Below are positions 49,004 to 60,519 of a stretch of DNA of 64,000 nucleotides, piece by piece. The DNA is from Pseudomonas campi. GTDB lineage: Bacteria; Pseudomonadota; Gammaproteobacteria; Pseudomonadales; Pseudomonadaceae. The translations under genes and the position numbers were made by a program. The notes beneath the pieces are model-generated. The model ran no database searches. It was given only the letters and a program-made list of their open reading frames with translations, and had not been told where the DNA came from. Where the stretch lies: assembly GCF_013200955.2 (NCBI RefSeq), contig NZ_CP053697.2, forward strand, positions 2,232,001 to 2,296,000, in the 5' to 3' direction. Every line of letters begins with the position of its first letter. The stretch's first letter is position 1.

Positions 49004-50483
49004 TCTTGCCTCCGAAACCGCCCAGCACGGTCTTGGTGACGATCCACATATCGAGCTCGACAGACCAGTTCTGGATGTACTGGATGTCGTAGGAAAAACG
49101 CTCGGTCAGGTGTTCCTCGGTAAAGGTGTTACCACGCAGGCCGTTGACTTGTGCCCAGCCCGTGATGCCGGGACGCACCTTGTAGCGCTCGACGAAATCC
49201 ACCACCACCGCCTCGTAGATCCGGTCACCGGCCTTCACCCCGGGCGGATGCGGGCGCGGGCCGACCACCGACATATGCCCCAGCAGCACATTGAGGAATT
49301 GCGGGATCTCATCGAGACTGCTGCGCCGCAGAAACTCACCAACGCGAGTGACTCGGCTATCGCCTCGGGCAGTGAGACGAATTTCCTTGTTCGCCCCATC
49401 GGGTTCGAAGCTCATGCTACGGAACTTGTAGATGCCGAACAGTTGGTTACGCAGGCCATAACGCTGTTGCCGGAACAGCACCGGCCCAGGCGATTCGAGC
49501 TTGATCGCGGCAGCGATCAGCAAGCCGAACGGCAGAAACGCCAGCAAGGCGCAGGCCGAAAAACCGATATCGAAAAGCCTCTTGAGCAAGCGCCCTTCGA
49601 CCGGCAGACGATTCATGCCCAACAACATCATCTTGTGTGGGCCCTGCTTCGGCCAGCCGGCGAAAGCGTGGCGCAGCACCGGCACTTCAGGCGCCAGATA
49701 CACACTGCCCAGGCGCGAACGCAGCAAAGAAGCCAGCTCATTGACCCGCTCACCGGCATTGTTCGGCAGCGCGATCACCACGCCATCGATATCACGCGGC
49801 AGCTCTTCCAGCTGCGAGGTGTTGCCCAGCAGTGGCACAGGCAGGCTGGAGGGGTCAATCCGCGACTGGCGGTCTTCGATAAAACCGATGACCTCGATAT
49901 TCGGCTCGCTCAGCGCCATGTGTTGGGCAATTGCAACACCCTGCTCGCCGGCGCCGACAATGACCAGACGCGTCTTGTGATCCCAGCGGCGAACCAGGCG
50001 TTCCAGGAGCAAGCGGCCACCCAGCGACATCATGCCTACCAGCAGGAAGAGCCCCAGCAGAAGCAGCGGCGGCAACCCATTCTGCCCGGCCAGCAGCAAC
50101 AGTACCTGCAACACGGCAATTGCCATGCCCGCATTGAGCAACGCACTCACCGCTTTCAGCGCTCGTTCAACACGCCGCTGGCACAAGCCCCCGTAGACGC
50201 GTACCGGCATCAAAGCGGCAAACAGGGTGAGGAATACTGCCCACAGCCGCAGATCTGCCACCGACTCCGCCTGCACGGCAAGCATATAGACATAGAGCGC
50301 CGCCACTGCCAGGAAACCGCAGAGCGCATGCACCAATCGCAACAACAGCAGCTCTACGCCGGAAAGGGCCGCTGCATCGAAGCGCCGTACACCTTTCGGG
50401 CGAGCCGCACCCTTGCCAGGAAAACGCCGGACTCTCCCCTGTCGGGCTACATCTATTGCCTCAATCGGATCCATCACCGTCAT
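48993..50483 (-). CDS. Undecaprenyl-phosphate sugar phosphotransferase (initiating transferase, WcaJ/PslA-type)
   Basis: 496 residues: four to five N-terminal helices, a Rossmann-like CoA_binding_3 domain (LVIVGAGEQGVAIAQHMALS), then the bacterial sugar transferase domain (KRLFDIGFSACALLAFLPFG, ESPGPVLFRQQRYG, KFRSMSFEPDG, RRSSLDEIPQFLNVLLG, VGPRPHPPG). It starts repeat-unit synthesis by moving a sugar-phosphate to undecaprenyl phosphate. Confidence 0.92.
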   Translation of the reverse strand: MTVMDPIEAIDVARQGRVRRFPGKGAARPKGVRRFDAAALSGVELLLLRLVHALCGFLAVAALYVYMLAVQAESVADLRLWAVFLTLFAALMPVRVYGGLCQRRVERALKAVSALLNAGMAIAVLQVLLLLAGQNGLPPLLLLGLFLLVGMMSLGGRLLLERLVRRWDHKTRLVIVGAGEQGVAIAQHMALSEPNIEVIGFIEDRQSRIDPSSLPVPLLGNTSQLEELPRDIDGVVIALPNNAGERVNELASLLRSRLGSVYLAPEVPVLRHAFAGWPKQGPHKMMLLGMNRLPVEGRLLKRLFDIGFSACALLAFLPFGLLIAAAIKLESPGPVLFRQQRYGLRNQLFGIYKFRSMSFEPDGANKEIRLTARGDSRVTRVGEFLRRSSLDEIPQFLNVLLGHMSVVGPRPHPPGVKAGDRIYEAVVVDFVERYKVRPGITGWAQVNGLRGNTFTEEHLTERFSYDIQYIQNWSVELDMWIVTKTVLGGFGGKNAF

Positions 50484-50541
50484 CCCTCGAGCCAGGCCTA
50501 TCCCTGGACAACCATTCGCATCCGAACCCCAGCCACCCTCC

Positions 50542-51585
50542 TCACGTGGTGACTTTCAATTCCGCGGCTGCCCCACTGGTGGCAAGCATCGCCAGCGTCT
50601 GGGTAATGGCCTGAACCTCAGGAGTACCGAAGAGTTCGGTGTAGCGCTCAAGGTTGTCGCGGTACCAGTCGACCAGCATGCCGAGGTCTTCACGCAAGCT
50701 GTGCTGGGGTTTCCAGCCCATGCCCTGGAGCTTGCTCCAGGAGATCGAATAGCGTGCATCGTTGAAGGGCCTGTCCGGCACGAAGTCCACCAACTGATCG
50801 ACGCTGCGCCCGAAGTGCTTGCACACCAGCTCGGCCATCTCCAGGTTGGTGTATTCCTCAGTGGTACCGATGTTGTAGGTCTCACCGACCACACCCTGTT
50901 CGGCAACGAACAGCACAGCACGCGCGAAGTCGCGAGTGCTCAGATAGTGGCGGCGGTTGCTGCCGTTGCCATGCAGGGGCAGGCGCCGCCCGGTGAGCAA
51001 ATGGCAGATGAAGCGGGGAATGATCTTTTCCGGGAACTGGCGAATGCCATAGAGGTTGTTCGCCCGGATGATCACGATGGGCTCGTGATAGGACTGGATA
51101 TAGCCGCGCAGAATCATTTCTGCGGCAGCCTTGGAGGAAGAGTACGGGTTGGTCGGGCGCAGCACATCGTCCTCGGCCGCCGCACCGCTCATGACCTCGC
51201 CATACACCTCGTCAGTGCTGACATGCACCACTTTAGGTACGCGCTCCTGGCGGCAGGCTTCTATCAGCGCGTGGGTACCCAACACGTTGGTGCGGGTGAA
51301 CTCCAGGGAGTTGCCGAAGGAGTTGTCGACGTGGCTCTCCGCTGCCGCATGGATTACCAGACAGGCGCCCTTAACCACACGTCGGCACAGGTCCAGGTCG
51401 GCCACATCACCCACCAGCAGTTGCACTCGGTTGGAGAACACATGATGAGAGATGTTTCGCACATCACCCGCATAGGTCATCTTGTCGAGGACCACCACAC
51501 GAGCGTCCGGGTATTTCTGACAAGCTTCATCGACGATATGCGAGCCAGCGAAACCAGCACCACCGGTGATTACGATCTTGCGCAT
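50542..51585 (-). CDS. dTDP-glucose 4,6-dehydratase-like SDR enzyme
   Basis: 347 residues: ITGGAGFAGSHIVDEA (NAD site), HAAAESHVDNSFGN, VHVSTDEVYGEV and NPYSSSKAAAEM with the catalytic Tyr-x3-Lys. This is the RmlB-type dehydratase pattern. No rmlA, rmlC or rmlD of the standard operon is next to it, so the sugar made is uncertain. Confidence 0.88.
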   Translation of the reverse strand: MRKIVITGGAGFAGSHIVDEACQKYPDARVVVLDKMTYAGDVRNISHHVFSNRVQLLVGDVADLDLCRRVVKGACLVIHAAAESHVDNSFGNSLEFTRTNVLGTHALIEACRQERVPKVVHVSTDEVYGEVMSGAAAEDDVLRPTNPYSSSKAAAEMILRGYIQSYHEPIVIIRANNLYGIRQFPEKIIPRFICHLLTGRRLPLHGNGSNRRHYLSTRDFARAVLFVAEQGVVGETYNIGTTEEYTNLEMAELVCKHFGRSVDQLVDFVPDRPFNDARYSISWSKLQGMGWKPQHSLREDLGMLVDWYRDNLERYTELFGTPEVQAITQTLAMLATSGAAAELKVTT

Positions 51586-51758
51586 AAAGAGTCCCTCCCC
51601 TCTGCACCACGAAGCAATTTCGCAGTCCAGAACGATGCACCAAAGTTTAATTAAAACAGTAGGTTAATCGCACGCCGCAACTTATCCCACCAACAACTCA
51701 GTCCCAACAATAATTTGACGCCATAAATAAGAGCCCACGATTCAAATGGCCTGCCATG

Positions 51759-53012
51759 CTAACGGAAAACCACCCGCCTCAAGAACAAAAAGAACAGAAC
51801 GCCCAATGCAGCAAGATTCACGCCACCGTAAAAAAAACCGAGAGTCGTAGTACTCAGATGAGGCCAGAAAACTGCACTTAGCAGAAGCAGGATCAACAAG
51901 GCGAATGCATGGTAGATCAAGTTTGTGACCGGCGCTCGCACAGCCAGCAAAGCCAATTGCAGTGGAGCAGAAAGAGCGACGGCAACCACGCCAAAACCCA
52001 TGTAGAAGAGCGCACTTGAACCTTCACGATAACTCTCGCCATAGATCGCCACGAGCAATCTGTCACCCTCGACAGCTACAACGATAAGAAACAGCAGCGC
52101 TGGCGCGAGAAACAACATTGAAATACGCAAAACATACGCAAAGAAACCAGATGAGCAGGCATCTCGATAGTTCGCCATGAACTTGGGCCTGAAGTAATTG
52201 GTCAGCCCGACCAGCAATGGGTTCATTAAATTAGTCAGCGCCATGCACACCGCAAAAACCCCGGCATTCCTGACGCCACCACCTGCCAGAGCCAGCCATG
52301 GGTAGAGCTGAACGCTGGCGACATGGCACGCCGTCCCCAGCACCAGCCAATGGCCATAGCCGAAGAACCGACTCAGCCAGGTGAAAATTTCGCTACTTGT
52401 CGATGCCTGGCCAGCGAACATCCCCCACCCCAGAAAACCCAGAACGGGCAGCAAAGCCGCCAAACCAATTGCGAGAAAGGCAGTACCTGCCGATAACCAA
52501 TCGGCAGCAGCCAGCAGAAATATCAGCGCAAGTTGCAACGCGCACGAGAGCAGATCCCTCAACAATACGGACGTCAATTTTCCAGCAACATATAAATGAC
52601 GCCGAACAAACTCGCGCAAGACCAGCCCTATTACAGCCAGGGGCAAAGTAAACACCAGTCCACGCAAACTCTCCACACCCAGAATGGCTGCAGCAACGAT
52701 CAATAGACAAACCAGCAGACCCACTAGAAAAGACCCGACTAAACCCGCCTTTAAAATACCGGATTGCCGCCCCCCCTCCTGGGAACTGAAATAGGTGTAC
52801 GGTGTTGCGACCAATGTGTCACCAAGACAGGTAACGAGAAAACAAAACGAAAATCCGAGCGCAAATAGCCCCAACTCCTCTTGGCCGGCAGCGCGCGCGA
52901 TAACCAGACCCGTAACAAAACTTCCAACACTTTGTGCTGCTTGCCCCAATAATACGAAAACAGCTCCACCCACTCTTTCGCGCAAGGAAAGAAATTGACT
53001 AAATACCCCCAT
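51759..53012 (-). CDS. Oligosaccharide flippase (Wzx-like, MATE/MVF family)
   Basis: 417 residues with 12 or so membrane helices (GLFALGFSFCFLVTCLGDTL and others). It would flip lipid-linked repeat units across the inner membrane. Base composition is visibly more AT-rich than the rest of the locus, suggesting separate acquisition. First gene of the locus; its ATG is at 53012 with CAGGGCTGCTGGAGC upstream. Confidence 0.83.
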   Translation of the reverse strand: MGVFSQFLSLRERVGGAVFVLLGQAAQSVGSFVTGLVIARAAGQEELGLFALGFSFCFLVTCLGDTLVATPYTYFSSQEGGRQSGILKAGLVGSFLVGLLVCLLIVAAAILGVESLRGLVFTLPLAVIGLVLREFVRRHLYVAGKLTSVLLRDLLSCALQLALIFLLAAADWLSAGTAFLAIGLAALLPVLGFLGWGMFAGQASTSSEIFTWLSRFFGYGHWLVLGTACHVASVQLYPWLALAGGGVRNAGVFAVCMALTNLMNPLLVGLTNYFRPKFMANYRDACSSGFFAYVLRISMLFLAPALLFLIVVAVEGDRLLVAIYGESYREGSSALFYMGFGVVAVALSAPLQLALLAVRAPVTNLIYHAFALLILLLLSAVFWPHLSTTTLGFFYGGVNLAALGVLFFLFLRRVVFR

Positions 53013-53837
53013 AAAAGCTCCAGCAGCCCTGCGAATATCCTGTGAAAGCGCCTGATTTTTAGCCGTCTGCCACCAAAGAACCTTGAGATGAATGGTGGCA
53101 AAACGTCATATTTTGTCACTTATGGACGCTATGCCTACGGACGCCGGGCCAGTCGATGCTCCTTGAACCGGCATGCTAGCCATTGGCCGCCCTATCACTG
53201 TGCAGCCTGCCCTCACCTCGCCGACAGCATAGAAGGCAAAACGCCAGCAGAACAACCGGTGAGGAAGCTCTGTCAGCCCAGACTGCCGATCGACTGGACA
53301 TTAGAAGGGGCTTAGGAGGCAAAGCCCCTCAAAGCGGCTTCTCTTGCTGCAGATTTAGCAGGCAGTGATGAAGGCTGCTGCACCGATGATTGAAACGCTA
53401 CTCGCACTCTATTCGGCGACGGGCTGGGTAACTGGCACACTGACTCGAACGAACGCTCGCCGCCGTGCAGGGCCGCCGGGATATCGATACCTTACCTACG
53501 TCCGTCGCCAATAGCTTGCCGATCAACCGCCTGCATCTGTGCGACGGCGAATACGCCGGGTTGCGCATGCTGCTCATCACGGCACAGACGCTACAGATCA
53601 GCCCATGCGCCCGCCAGGGCGCGCACCGCGATCTCTACGAGAGCCGCAAAGGCACTGGCTTCCAGGCGTTTCTGACGGCGACTGCGACGGCCTGTAGCTC
53701 GACTATCCCAAACCGCTCCGCGCCCTGCCGGCACCAGGCGCTGAGCCCATCCATCCTACTGGCTGCCCTTCCCCATGCAGAAAGCTGTACAATCGCGCCC
53801 CTTTCGCGCCTGCGCGCCCGCTTTCTGGATCTGATTC
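53013..53837. other. Intergenic region between wzx-like gene and ybiT, no gene recognised
   Basis: It must hold the promoter of the exopolysaccharide locus (reading left) and that of ybiT (reading right). Several short ORFs exist (for example from 53465 on +) but none has a recognisable domain or ribosome-binding site, and they may be decayed remnants. I saw no convincing promoter or repeat. Confidence 0.55.
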
Positions 53838-55424
53838 GTGATCTCCACCGCCAACATCACCATGCAATTCGGGGCCAAACCCCTGTTCGAGAACGTTTCC
53901 GTCAAGTTCGGCGGCGGCAACCGCTACGGCCTGATCGGGGCTAACGGCTGCGGCAAGTCGACCTTTATGAAAATTCTTGGCGGCGATCTGGAGTCGTCCG
54001 GCGGCCAGGTGATGCTCGAGCCGAACGTGCGCCTGGGTAAATTGCGCCAGGATCAGTTCGCTTACGAGCAGTTCAGCGTGATCGACACCGTGATCATGGG
54101 TCACGAGGAGCTGTGGAAGGTCAAGGCCGAGCGCGACCGTATCTATTCGCTGGCGGAGATGAGCGAAGAAGACGGCATGAAGGTCGGCGAGCTGGAAGGT
54201 GAGTTCGCCGAAATGGATGGCTACACCGCCGAATCGCGCGCCGGAGAACTGCTGCTCGGCCTGGGCATTCCGCTGGAACAACACTTCGGCCCGATGAGCG
54301 AAGTAGCGCCGGGCTGGAAGCTGCGTGTGTTGCTGGCCCAGGCGCTGTTCTCCGACCCGGAAGTGCTGCTGCTGGACGAACCGACCAACCACCTGGACAT
54401 CAACACCATCCGCTGGCTGGAAAACATCCTCACCCAGCGCAACAGCACCATGATCATCATCTCGCACGACCGTCACTTCCTGAACAGCGTGTGCACCCAC
54501 ATGGCTGACCTGGACTACGGCGAGCTGCGCCTGTTCCCGGGCAACTACGACGAGTACATGACCGCAGCGACCCAGTCGCGCGAGCAGCTGCTGTCGGACA
54601 ACGCCAAGAAGAAGGCGCAGATCAACGAACTGCAGAGCTTCGTCAGCCGCTTCTCGGCCAACGCCTCGAAAGCCAAGCAGGCCACCAGCCGCGCCAAGCA
54701 GATCGACAAGATCCAGCTGGCCGAGGTCAAGCCGTCCAGCCGCGTCAGCCCGTTCATCCGCTTCGAGCAGAACAAGAAGCTGCACCGCCAGGCCGTGATG
54801 GTCGACAAAATGGCCAAGGGCTTCGACGGCAAGACGCTGTTCAAGAACTTCAGCTTCCAGGTCGAAGCCGGCGAGCGCGTCGCCATCATCGGCCCCAACG
54901 GCATCGGCAAAACCACCCTGCTGCGCACCCTGGTCGGCGAGCTGACCCCGGACGCCGGCTCGGTGAAATGGACCGATAGCGCCGAACTGGGTTACTACGC
55001 CCAAGACCACGCCCACGACTTCGAAGACGACGTTACCCTGTTCGACTGGATGAGCCAGTGGACCCAGGGCGAGCAGATGGTGCGTGGCACCCTCGGCCGC
55101 ATGCTGTTTTCCAACGACGAGATCCTCAAGTCGGTCAAAGTCATCTCCGGTGGTGAGCAAGGCCGCATGCTGTTCGGCAAGCTGATCGTGCAGAAGCCCA
55201 ACGTGCTGGTGATGGACGAACCGACCAACCACCTGGACATGGAATCGATCGAGTCGCTCAACCTGGCGCTGGAAAACTACCCGGGCACGCTGATCTTCGT
55301 CAGCCATGACCGCGAGTTCGTCGGCTCCCTGGCCACGCGCATCATCGAGCTGTCGCCGAACGGCATCACCGACTTCAGCGGGACCTATGACGACTACCTG
55401 CGCAGCCAAGGTGTGATTGTTTAA
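53838..55424 (+). CDS. ybiT: ABC-F family ATPase YbiT
   Basis: 528 residues, twin ABC domains without membrane parts: first Walker [10 protein letters not shown], second GPNGIGKTT, two LSGG-like signatures ([26 protein letters not shown]), Walker [12 protein letters not shown] and [10 protein letters not shown], and the linker rich in Lys/Arg that ABC-F proteins insert at the ribosome E-site. It is likely a translation factor. The start is GTG 53838. Followed by a strong bidirectional terminator. Confidence 0.92.
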   Translation: MISTANITMQFGAKPLFENVSVKFGGGNRYGLIGANGCGKSTFMKILGGDLESSGGQVMLEPNVRLGKLRQDQFAYEQFSVIDTVIMGHEELWKVKAERDRIYSLAEMSEEDGMKVGELEGEFAEMDGYTAESRAGELLLGLGIPLEQHFGPMSEVAPGWKLRVLLAQALFSDPEVLLLDEPTNHLDINTIRWLENILTQRNSTMIIISHDRHFLNSVCTHMADLDYGELRLFPGNYDEYMTAATQSREQLLSDNAKKKAQINELQSFVSRFSANASKAKQATSRAKQIDKIQLAEVKPSSRVSPFIRFEQNKKLHRQAVMVDKMAKGFDGKTLFKNFSFQVEAGERVAIIGPNGIGKTTLLRTLVGELTPDAGSVKWTDSAELGYYAQDHAHDFEDDVTLFDWMSQWTQGEQMVRGTLGRMLFSNDEILKSVKVISGGEQGRMLFGKLIVQKPNVLVMDEPTNHLDMESIESLNLALENYPGTLIFVSHDREFVGSLATRIIELSPNGITDFSGTYDDYLRSQGVIV

Positions 55425-55463
55425 GGCAACGGCCTGAACGCTCGCACCACCTGCTAGCGGCAT

Positions 55464-55501
55464 AAACAAAAAGGGCATCCCACGGGATGCCCTTTTTGTT
55501 T
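55464..55501. terminator. Bidirectional rho-independent terminator
   Basis: AAACAAAAAGGGCATCC and GGATGCCCTTTTTGTTT flank a 4-base loop; T-runs on both strands stop ybiT (+) and the bra operon (-). Confidence 0.92.
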
Positions 55502-55510
55502 ATGGGCGGC

Positions 55511-56227
55511 TCAATGCCCGCCCAGGTAGGCGTTGCGCACCTCCTGGTTGCCCAGCAGCTCCGCGCCGGTACCGCTCAGGCGAATTTCTCCGGTGACCAT
55601 CACGTAGGCGCGATCCGACAGCTTGAGCGCGTGGTTGGCGTTCTGCTCCACCAGGAAGATGGTCATGCCGGTCTGAGCCAGCTCGCGCAGGGTCTGGAAG
55701 ATCTGCTTGACCACGATTGGCGCCAGGCCCAGCGAGGGCTCGTCGAGCAGCAGCAGCTTGGGTCGGCTCATCAGCGCACGGGCAATGGCGAGCATCTGTT
55801 GCTCGCCGCCGGACATGGTCATGGCACGCTGATTGCGCCGCTCCTTGAGCCGCGGGAACAGCTCGAACATGCGCTGCATGTCCTCGTCGGCATGCGCCGT
55901 GCCGATCGGGATGGTGCCCATCAGCAGGTTCTCTTCCACACTCATGTCGGGGAACACCCGGCGCCCTTCCGGCGCCTGCGCCACGCCGTTGGAGGCGACG
56001 TAGTGCGAGGACTTGTGGGTGATGTCGGTGCCACGAAAGAGGATCTGCCCTGCCGAGGCGCGCGGCTGGCCGAAGATCGACATCAGCAGCGTGGACTTGC
56101 CGGCACCGTTGGAGCCGATCAGGCTCACCGTCTCGCCTTCGTTGATGTGCAGGCTGACCTTCTTCAGCGCCTGGATCACCCCGTAGTGCACGTCGACGTC
56201 CTTCAGTTCGAGGAGCGGCTCGCTCAT
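55511..56227 (-). CDS. braG: Branched-chain amino acid ABC transporter ATP-binding protein BraG/LivF
   Basis: 238 residues, a complete ABC ATPase: SLIGSNGAGKSTLLMSIFG (Walker A), MSGGEQQMLAIARAL, LLLLDEPSLGLAP. It powers uptake of leucine, isoleucine and valine with the other bra products. It overlaps braF by 4 bp. The LivF family ends with GTGAELLGNQEVRNAYLGG, as here. Confidence 0.93.
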   Translation of the reverse strand: MSEPLLELKDVDVHYGVIQALKKVSLHINEGETVSLIGSNGAGKSTLLMSIFGQPRASAGQILFRGTDITHKSSHYVASNGVAQAPEGRRVFPDMSVEENLLMGTIPIGTAHADEDMQRMFELFPRLKERRNQRAMTMSGGEQQMLAIARALMSRPKLLLLDEPSLGLAPIVVKQIFQTLRELAQTGMTIFLVEQNANHALKLSDRAYVMVTGEIRLSGTGAELLGNQEVRNAYLGGH

Positions 56228-57099
56228 GCCAGCTCCTCCTCGTCCGCGCCCAGGTAGGCGGCGATCACTTTCGGGTCGTGACGAATCTCAGCCGGCCCGC
56301 CCTCGGCGATCACCACACCGTGGTCGAGCACGACGATATGGTCGGAAATGCTCATCACCATGCCCATGTCGTGCTCAATCAGCAGTACGGTCATCTCGTG
56401 CTCGTCGCGCAGCTTGCGGATGATCGCGCTCAAGGCCTCGGTTTCCGCCGGATTGAGGCCGGCGGCCGGTTCATCCAGGCAGATCAGCTGCGGCCGCGTG
56501 CACATGGCCCGGGCGATTTCCAGGCGGCGCTGCTGGCCGTAGGACAGCTCACCGGCCAGGCGGTTGGCGCAGTCCACCAGGTCGACCACCTCCAGCCAGT
56601 AGAAGGCGTGGTTGAGCGCGTCCTCCTCGGCCTTGCGGTAGCCGCGGGTATTGAACACGCCGGCCAGCAGGCTGCGGTTGACCCACATGTGCTGGGCCAC
56701 CAGCAGGTTCTCCACCACCGACATTTCCTTGAACAGGCGGATGTTCTGGAAGGTGCGCGCCAGACCGGCTCGGTTGACCAGATGGGTACCGCCGAACATC
56801 TTGAACCAGATGCGGCTGGCCAGGGTGGCCGGGGCCACGAAGTCGCTCGGCCGGAACGGCTCGCCGAGTACCTGGATCACGTCGGTGACGGTGCCCCGCG
56901 CGTGCAGCTTGATGCTACCGCCGGTGGCCTGGTAGAAGCCGGTGAGGCAGTTGAACACCGTGGTCTTGCCGGCACCGTTGGGGCCGATCAGCGCCGAGAT
57001 CGAGTGGCGTTTGACCTGCAGGCTGACGTCGTTGAGCGCCTTGATGCCACCGAAGTGCATCATCAGGCTGTCGACCCTGAGAATCATCTCGTCGCTCAT
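56224..57099 (-). CDS. braF: Branched-chain amino acid ABC transporter ATP-binding protein BraF/LivG
   Basis: 291 residues: LIGPNGAGKTTVFNCLTGFY (Walker A), LSYGQQRRLEIARAMCTRP (signature), LICLDEPAAGLNPAETE (Walker B) and the LivG-specific insert around TFQNIRLFKEMSVVENLLVA. Overlaps braE by 4 bp. Confidence 0.93.
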   Translation of the reverse strand: MSDEMILRVDSLMMHFGGIKALNDVSLQVKRHSISALIGPNGAGKTTVFNCLTGFYQATGGSIKLHARGTVTDVIQVLGEPFRPSDFVAPATLASRIWFKMFGGTHLVNRAGLARTFQNIRLFKEMSVVENLLVAQHMWVNRSLLAGVFNTRGYRKAEEDALNHAFYWLEVVDLVDCANRLAGELSYGQQRRLEIARAMCTRPQLICLDEPAAGLNPAETEALSAIIRKLRDEHEMTVLLIEHDMGMVMSISDHIVVLDHGVVIAEGGPAEIRHDPKVIAAYLGADEEELA

Positions 57100-58378
57100 G
57101 GCGCCACCCCCTTACGCGGCGTGACCCCGGTACGACTGATGCGGATCAGCCCACGCGGGCGCCAGATCATCATCAGCACCATGAGCATGCCGAACAGCAA
57201 CACGCGGTAGTCGGCGAAACTGCGCAGCAGCTCCGGCGCCACCGTCAGTACGAAGGCGGCGATCACCACACCCACCGTCGAGCCCATGCCGCCGAGCACG
57301 ACGATGGCGAGAATCAGCGCCGACTCGAAGAAGGTGAAGGACGACGGGTTGACGAAGCCCTGGTAGCTGGCGAAGAACACCCCGGCCAGCCCCGCGGTGG
57401 AGGCGCCAATCATGAAGGCCGAGAGCTTCACCAGCACATGATTGAGGCCCATGGCGCGGCAGGCGATCTCGTCTTCGCGCAGCGCTTCCCAGGCGCGGCC
57501 GACGGGCATGCGTGTCAGACGGTGCTTGATGTACAGCACCAGCATCACCACTAGGAACAGCACCACGTAGATGAACAGGAACTTCAGGTTGGGGTTGTAG
57601 GCGACGCCGAAAAATTCATGGAACGGCACTCCGCCGTCCTTGGCGCGGCGGCTGAACTCCAGGCCGAAAAAGCTCGGCGACGGCACCGACATGCCGTTCG
57701 GCCCGCCAGTGAAGCTCAGCCAGTTGTTGAGCACCAGGCGGATGATCTCGCCGAAGCCGAGGGTGACAATGGCCAGGTAGTCGCCGTGCATGCGCAGCAC
57801 CGGGAAGCCCAGCAACGCCCCCGCCGCTGCCGCCAGCAATGCCGCCAAAGGCAACACCGTCCAGAAGCCCAGGCCGAGATACTGGTAGCCCAGCGCCAGG
57901 CCGTAGGCGCCGATGGCGTAGAAGGCCACGTAGCCGAGGTCGAGCAGGCCGGCCAGGCCGACCACGATGTTCAGGCCCAGCCCCAGCAGCACGTAGATCA
58001 GGCCGAGAATGACCACCGTGAGCAGGTACTTGCTGGCGAAGAACGGGAAGACCAGCGCCACCACCAGCAGCAACGGGATGATCCAGCGCAGCCGCGACTG
58101 GTAGTCCGGCGGCCGCACGTGCACACCCGAAGCGTTGCCTTCGAAGCGCGCCAGCAGCGCGACACCGCTAGCACTCTGCAGATACAGGCTGAGCAGCAGG
58201 CGGCCGAGCATGACCACACCGATCACCACGCCGAGCCGCTGCGGTTGCAGGTTGAAGCTGTAGCCGTCGAGCACCACGCCGACGATGGGGCCGAACACGA
58301 TCAGGGCGATCAGGCCGGCGAGCAGTGCATCCAGCAAGCTTTTCTTCAGGTCCCAGCCCTGGGTGCTGGCAGGCAGGC

Positions 58379-58382
<4 letters not shown>
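57096..58382 (-). CDS. braE: Branched-chain amino acid ABC transporter permease BraE/LivM
   Basis: 428 residues, permease with about 10-11 membrane helices; GRAWEALREDEIACRAMGLN is the ABC-coupling EAA-like loop. ATG 58382 (MSLPASTQGWDLKKSLLDAL) overlaps the braD stop (ATGA); the longer frame to 58757 is a shadow of braD. Confidence 0.92.
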
Positions 58383-59293
<911 letters not shown>

Positions 59294-59397
59294 GAAATAA
59301 GTCTCATAGGCGTGGACAAGGACGACCGCCGCGCGAGGCCGCGATCATGCAGACGCAGCGCCCGGCCTGCCATGGCGGGCCGGAGCGTGCGAGTCGA

Positions 59398-60519
59398 TCA
59401 CTGCTGGTGGTACTTGCCCTTGTCGTCCCACTCGTACATCACGTAGTCGGAGACTTGCAGGTCTCCCTTGCCATCCCAGGACTTCTTGCCCATCACGGTA
59501 TCGACGCTATTGGCCTTCAGCCATTCGCTGGCCTTACCGCCCTCGCTGCCGCCGGCGCCCTTGAAGGCCGCAGCCAGGGCCTGAACCGAGGCATAGGCAT
59601 ACAGGGTGTAACCCTCGGGCTCGAAGCCATTGGCGCGGAACTTCTCGATCACCGCCTTGCCTTCCGCCAGCTGGCGTGGGTCGGCGCCGAAGGTCATCAG
59701 CACACCCTTGGTGTATTGCGGGCCACCGGCGGTGGTGACCATTTCGTCGGTCACTACGCAGTCACCGGAAACGAAAGCGGCGGTGACGCCCTGCTCACGC
59801 ATCTGGCGTACCAGCGGACCGGCTTCCGGGTGGCAACCACCGAAATAGACCACTTCGGCACCGGCCGAGCGGATCTTGGTGACCAGGGCGTTGAAGTCCT
59901 TCTCGCCGCGGGTCAGGCCCTCGTACAACACCGGCTCGATGCCGCGTTTGGCCAACTGCGCCTTGGTCGCGTCGGCCAGGCCCTGGCCATAGGTGTCCTT
60001 GTCATGGATCACCGCAATCTTCTTGGCCTTGAGCTTGTCCACCAGGTAGTCGCCGGCCACCACGCCCTGCTGGTCGTCACGCCCGCACATGCGGAACATG
60101 CCGGGCAGGCCGCGCTCGGTCACTTGCGGGTTGGTCGAGGCCGGGGTGATGGCGATGATGCCGGCCTCGTCGTACACCTCGGAGGCCGGAATGGTCGAGG
60201 AAGAACAGAAGTGGCCGATCACGCCGACCGCCTTGTCGGAATCCACCAGGCGGTTGGCCACCGCCACGGCCTGCTTCGGCTCGCAGGCGTCGTCGGCCTT
60301 GACCAGTTTGATCTGCTCGCCGTTGATGCCGCCAGCGGCGTTGATGTCCTCGGCGGCCTGAGTAGCGCCACGCCAGTATTGCTCGCCGAACGAGGCGTTG
60401 GGCCCCGTGTGCGGGCCGGCCACGCCGATGACGACATCGGCCAGGGTGAAGGAAGAAGCGCCCATCGCGGTGCTGACAGCGAGAGCCAGAAAGCCTTTTC
60501 TGAAAATCTTCTGCGACAT
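59398..60519 (-). CDS. braC: Branched-chain amino acid periplasmic binding protein BraC
   Basis: 373 residues: signal peptide (MSQKIFRKGFLALAVSTAMG, cleaved near SSFTLAD) and a periplasmic binding fold (VVIGVAGPHTGPNASFGEQY, GVIGHFCSSSTIPASEVY, AIVAITPASTN-like segment). It binds leucine, isoleucine, valine and possibly alanine. First gene of the operon, separated from braD by ~100 bp, which allows differential expression. Confidence 0.93.
   Translation of the reverse strand: MSQKIFRKGFLALAVSTAMGASSFTLADVVIGVAGPHTGPNASFGEQYWRGATQAAEDINAAGGINGEQIKLVKADDACEPKQAVAVANRLVDSDKAVGVIGHFCSSSTIPASEVYDEAGIIAITPASTNPQVTERGLPGMFRMCGRDDQQGVVAGDYLVDKLKAKKIAVIHDKDTYGQGLADATKAQLAKRGIEPVLYEGLTRGEKDFNALVTKIRSAGAEVVYFGGCHPEAGPLVRQMREQGVTAAFVSGDCVVTDEMVTTAGGPQYTKGVLMTFGADPRQLAEGKAVIEKFRANGFEPEGYTLYAYASVQALAAAFKGAGGSEGGKASEWLKANSVDTVMGKKSWDGKGDLQVSDYVMYEWDDKGKYHQQ

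Noticed and set aside
53465..53944. Plus-strand ORF upstream of ybiT
   Set aside because: No recognisable domain, overlaps the ybiT start, and no ribosome-binding site; could at most be a decayed remnant.
53703..55478. 591-residue minus-strand ORF over ybiT
   Set aside because: Antisense shadow of the ABC-F gene.
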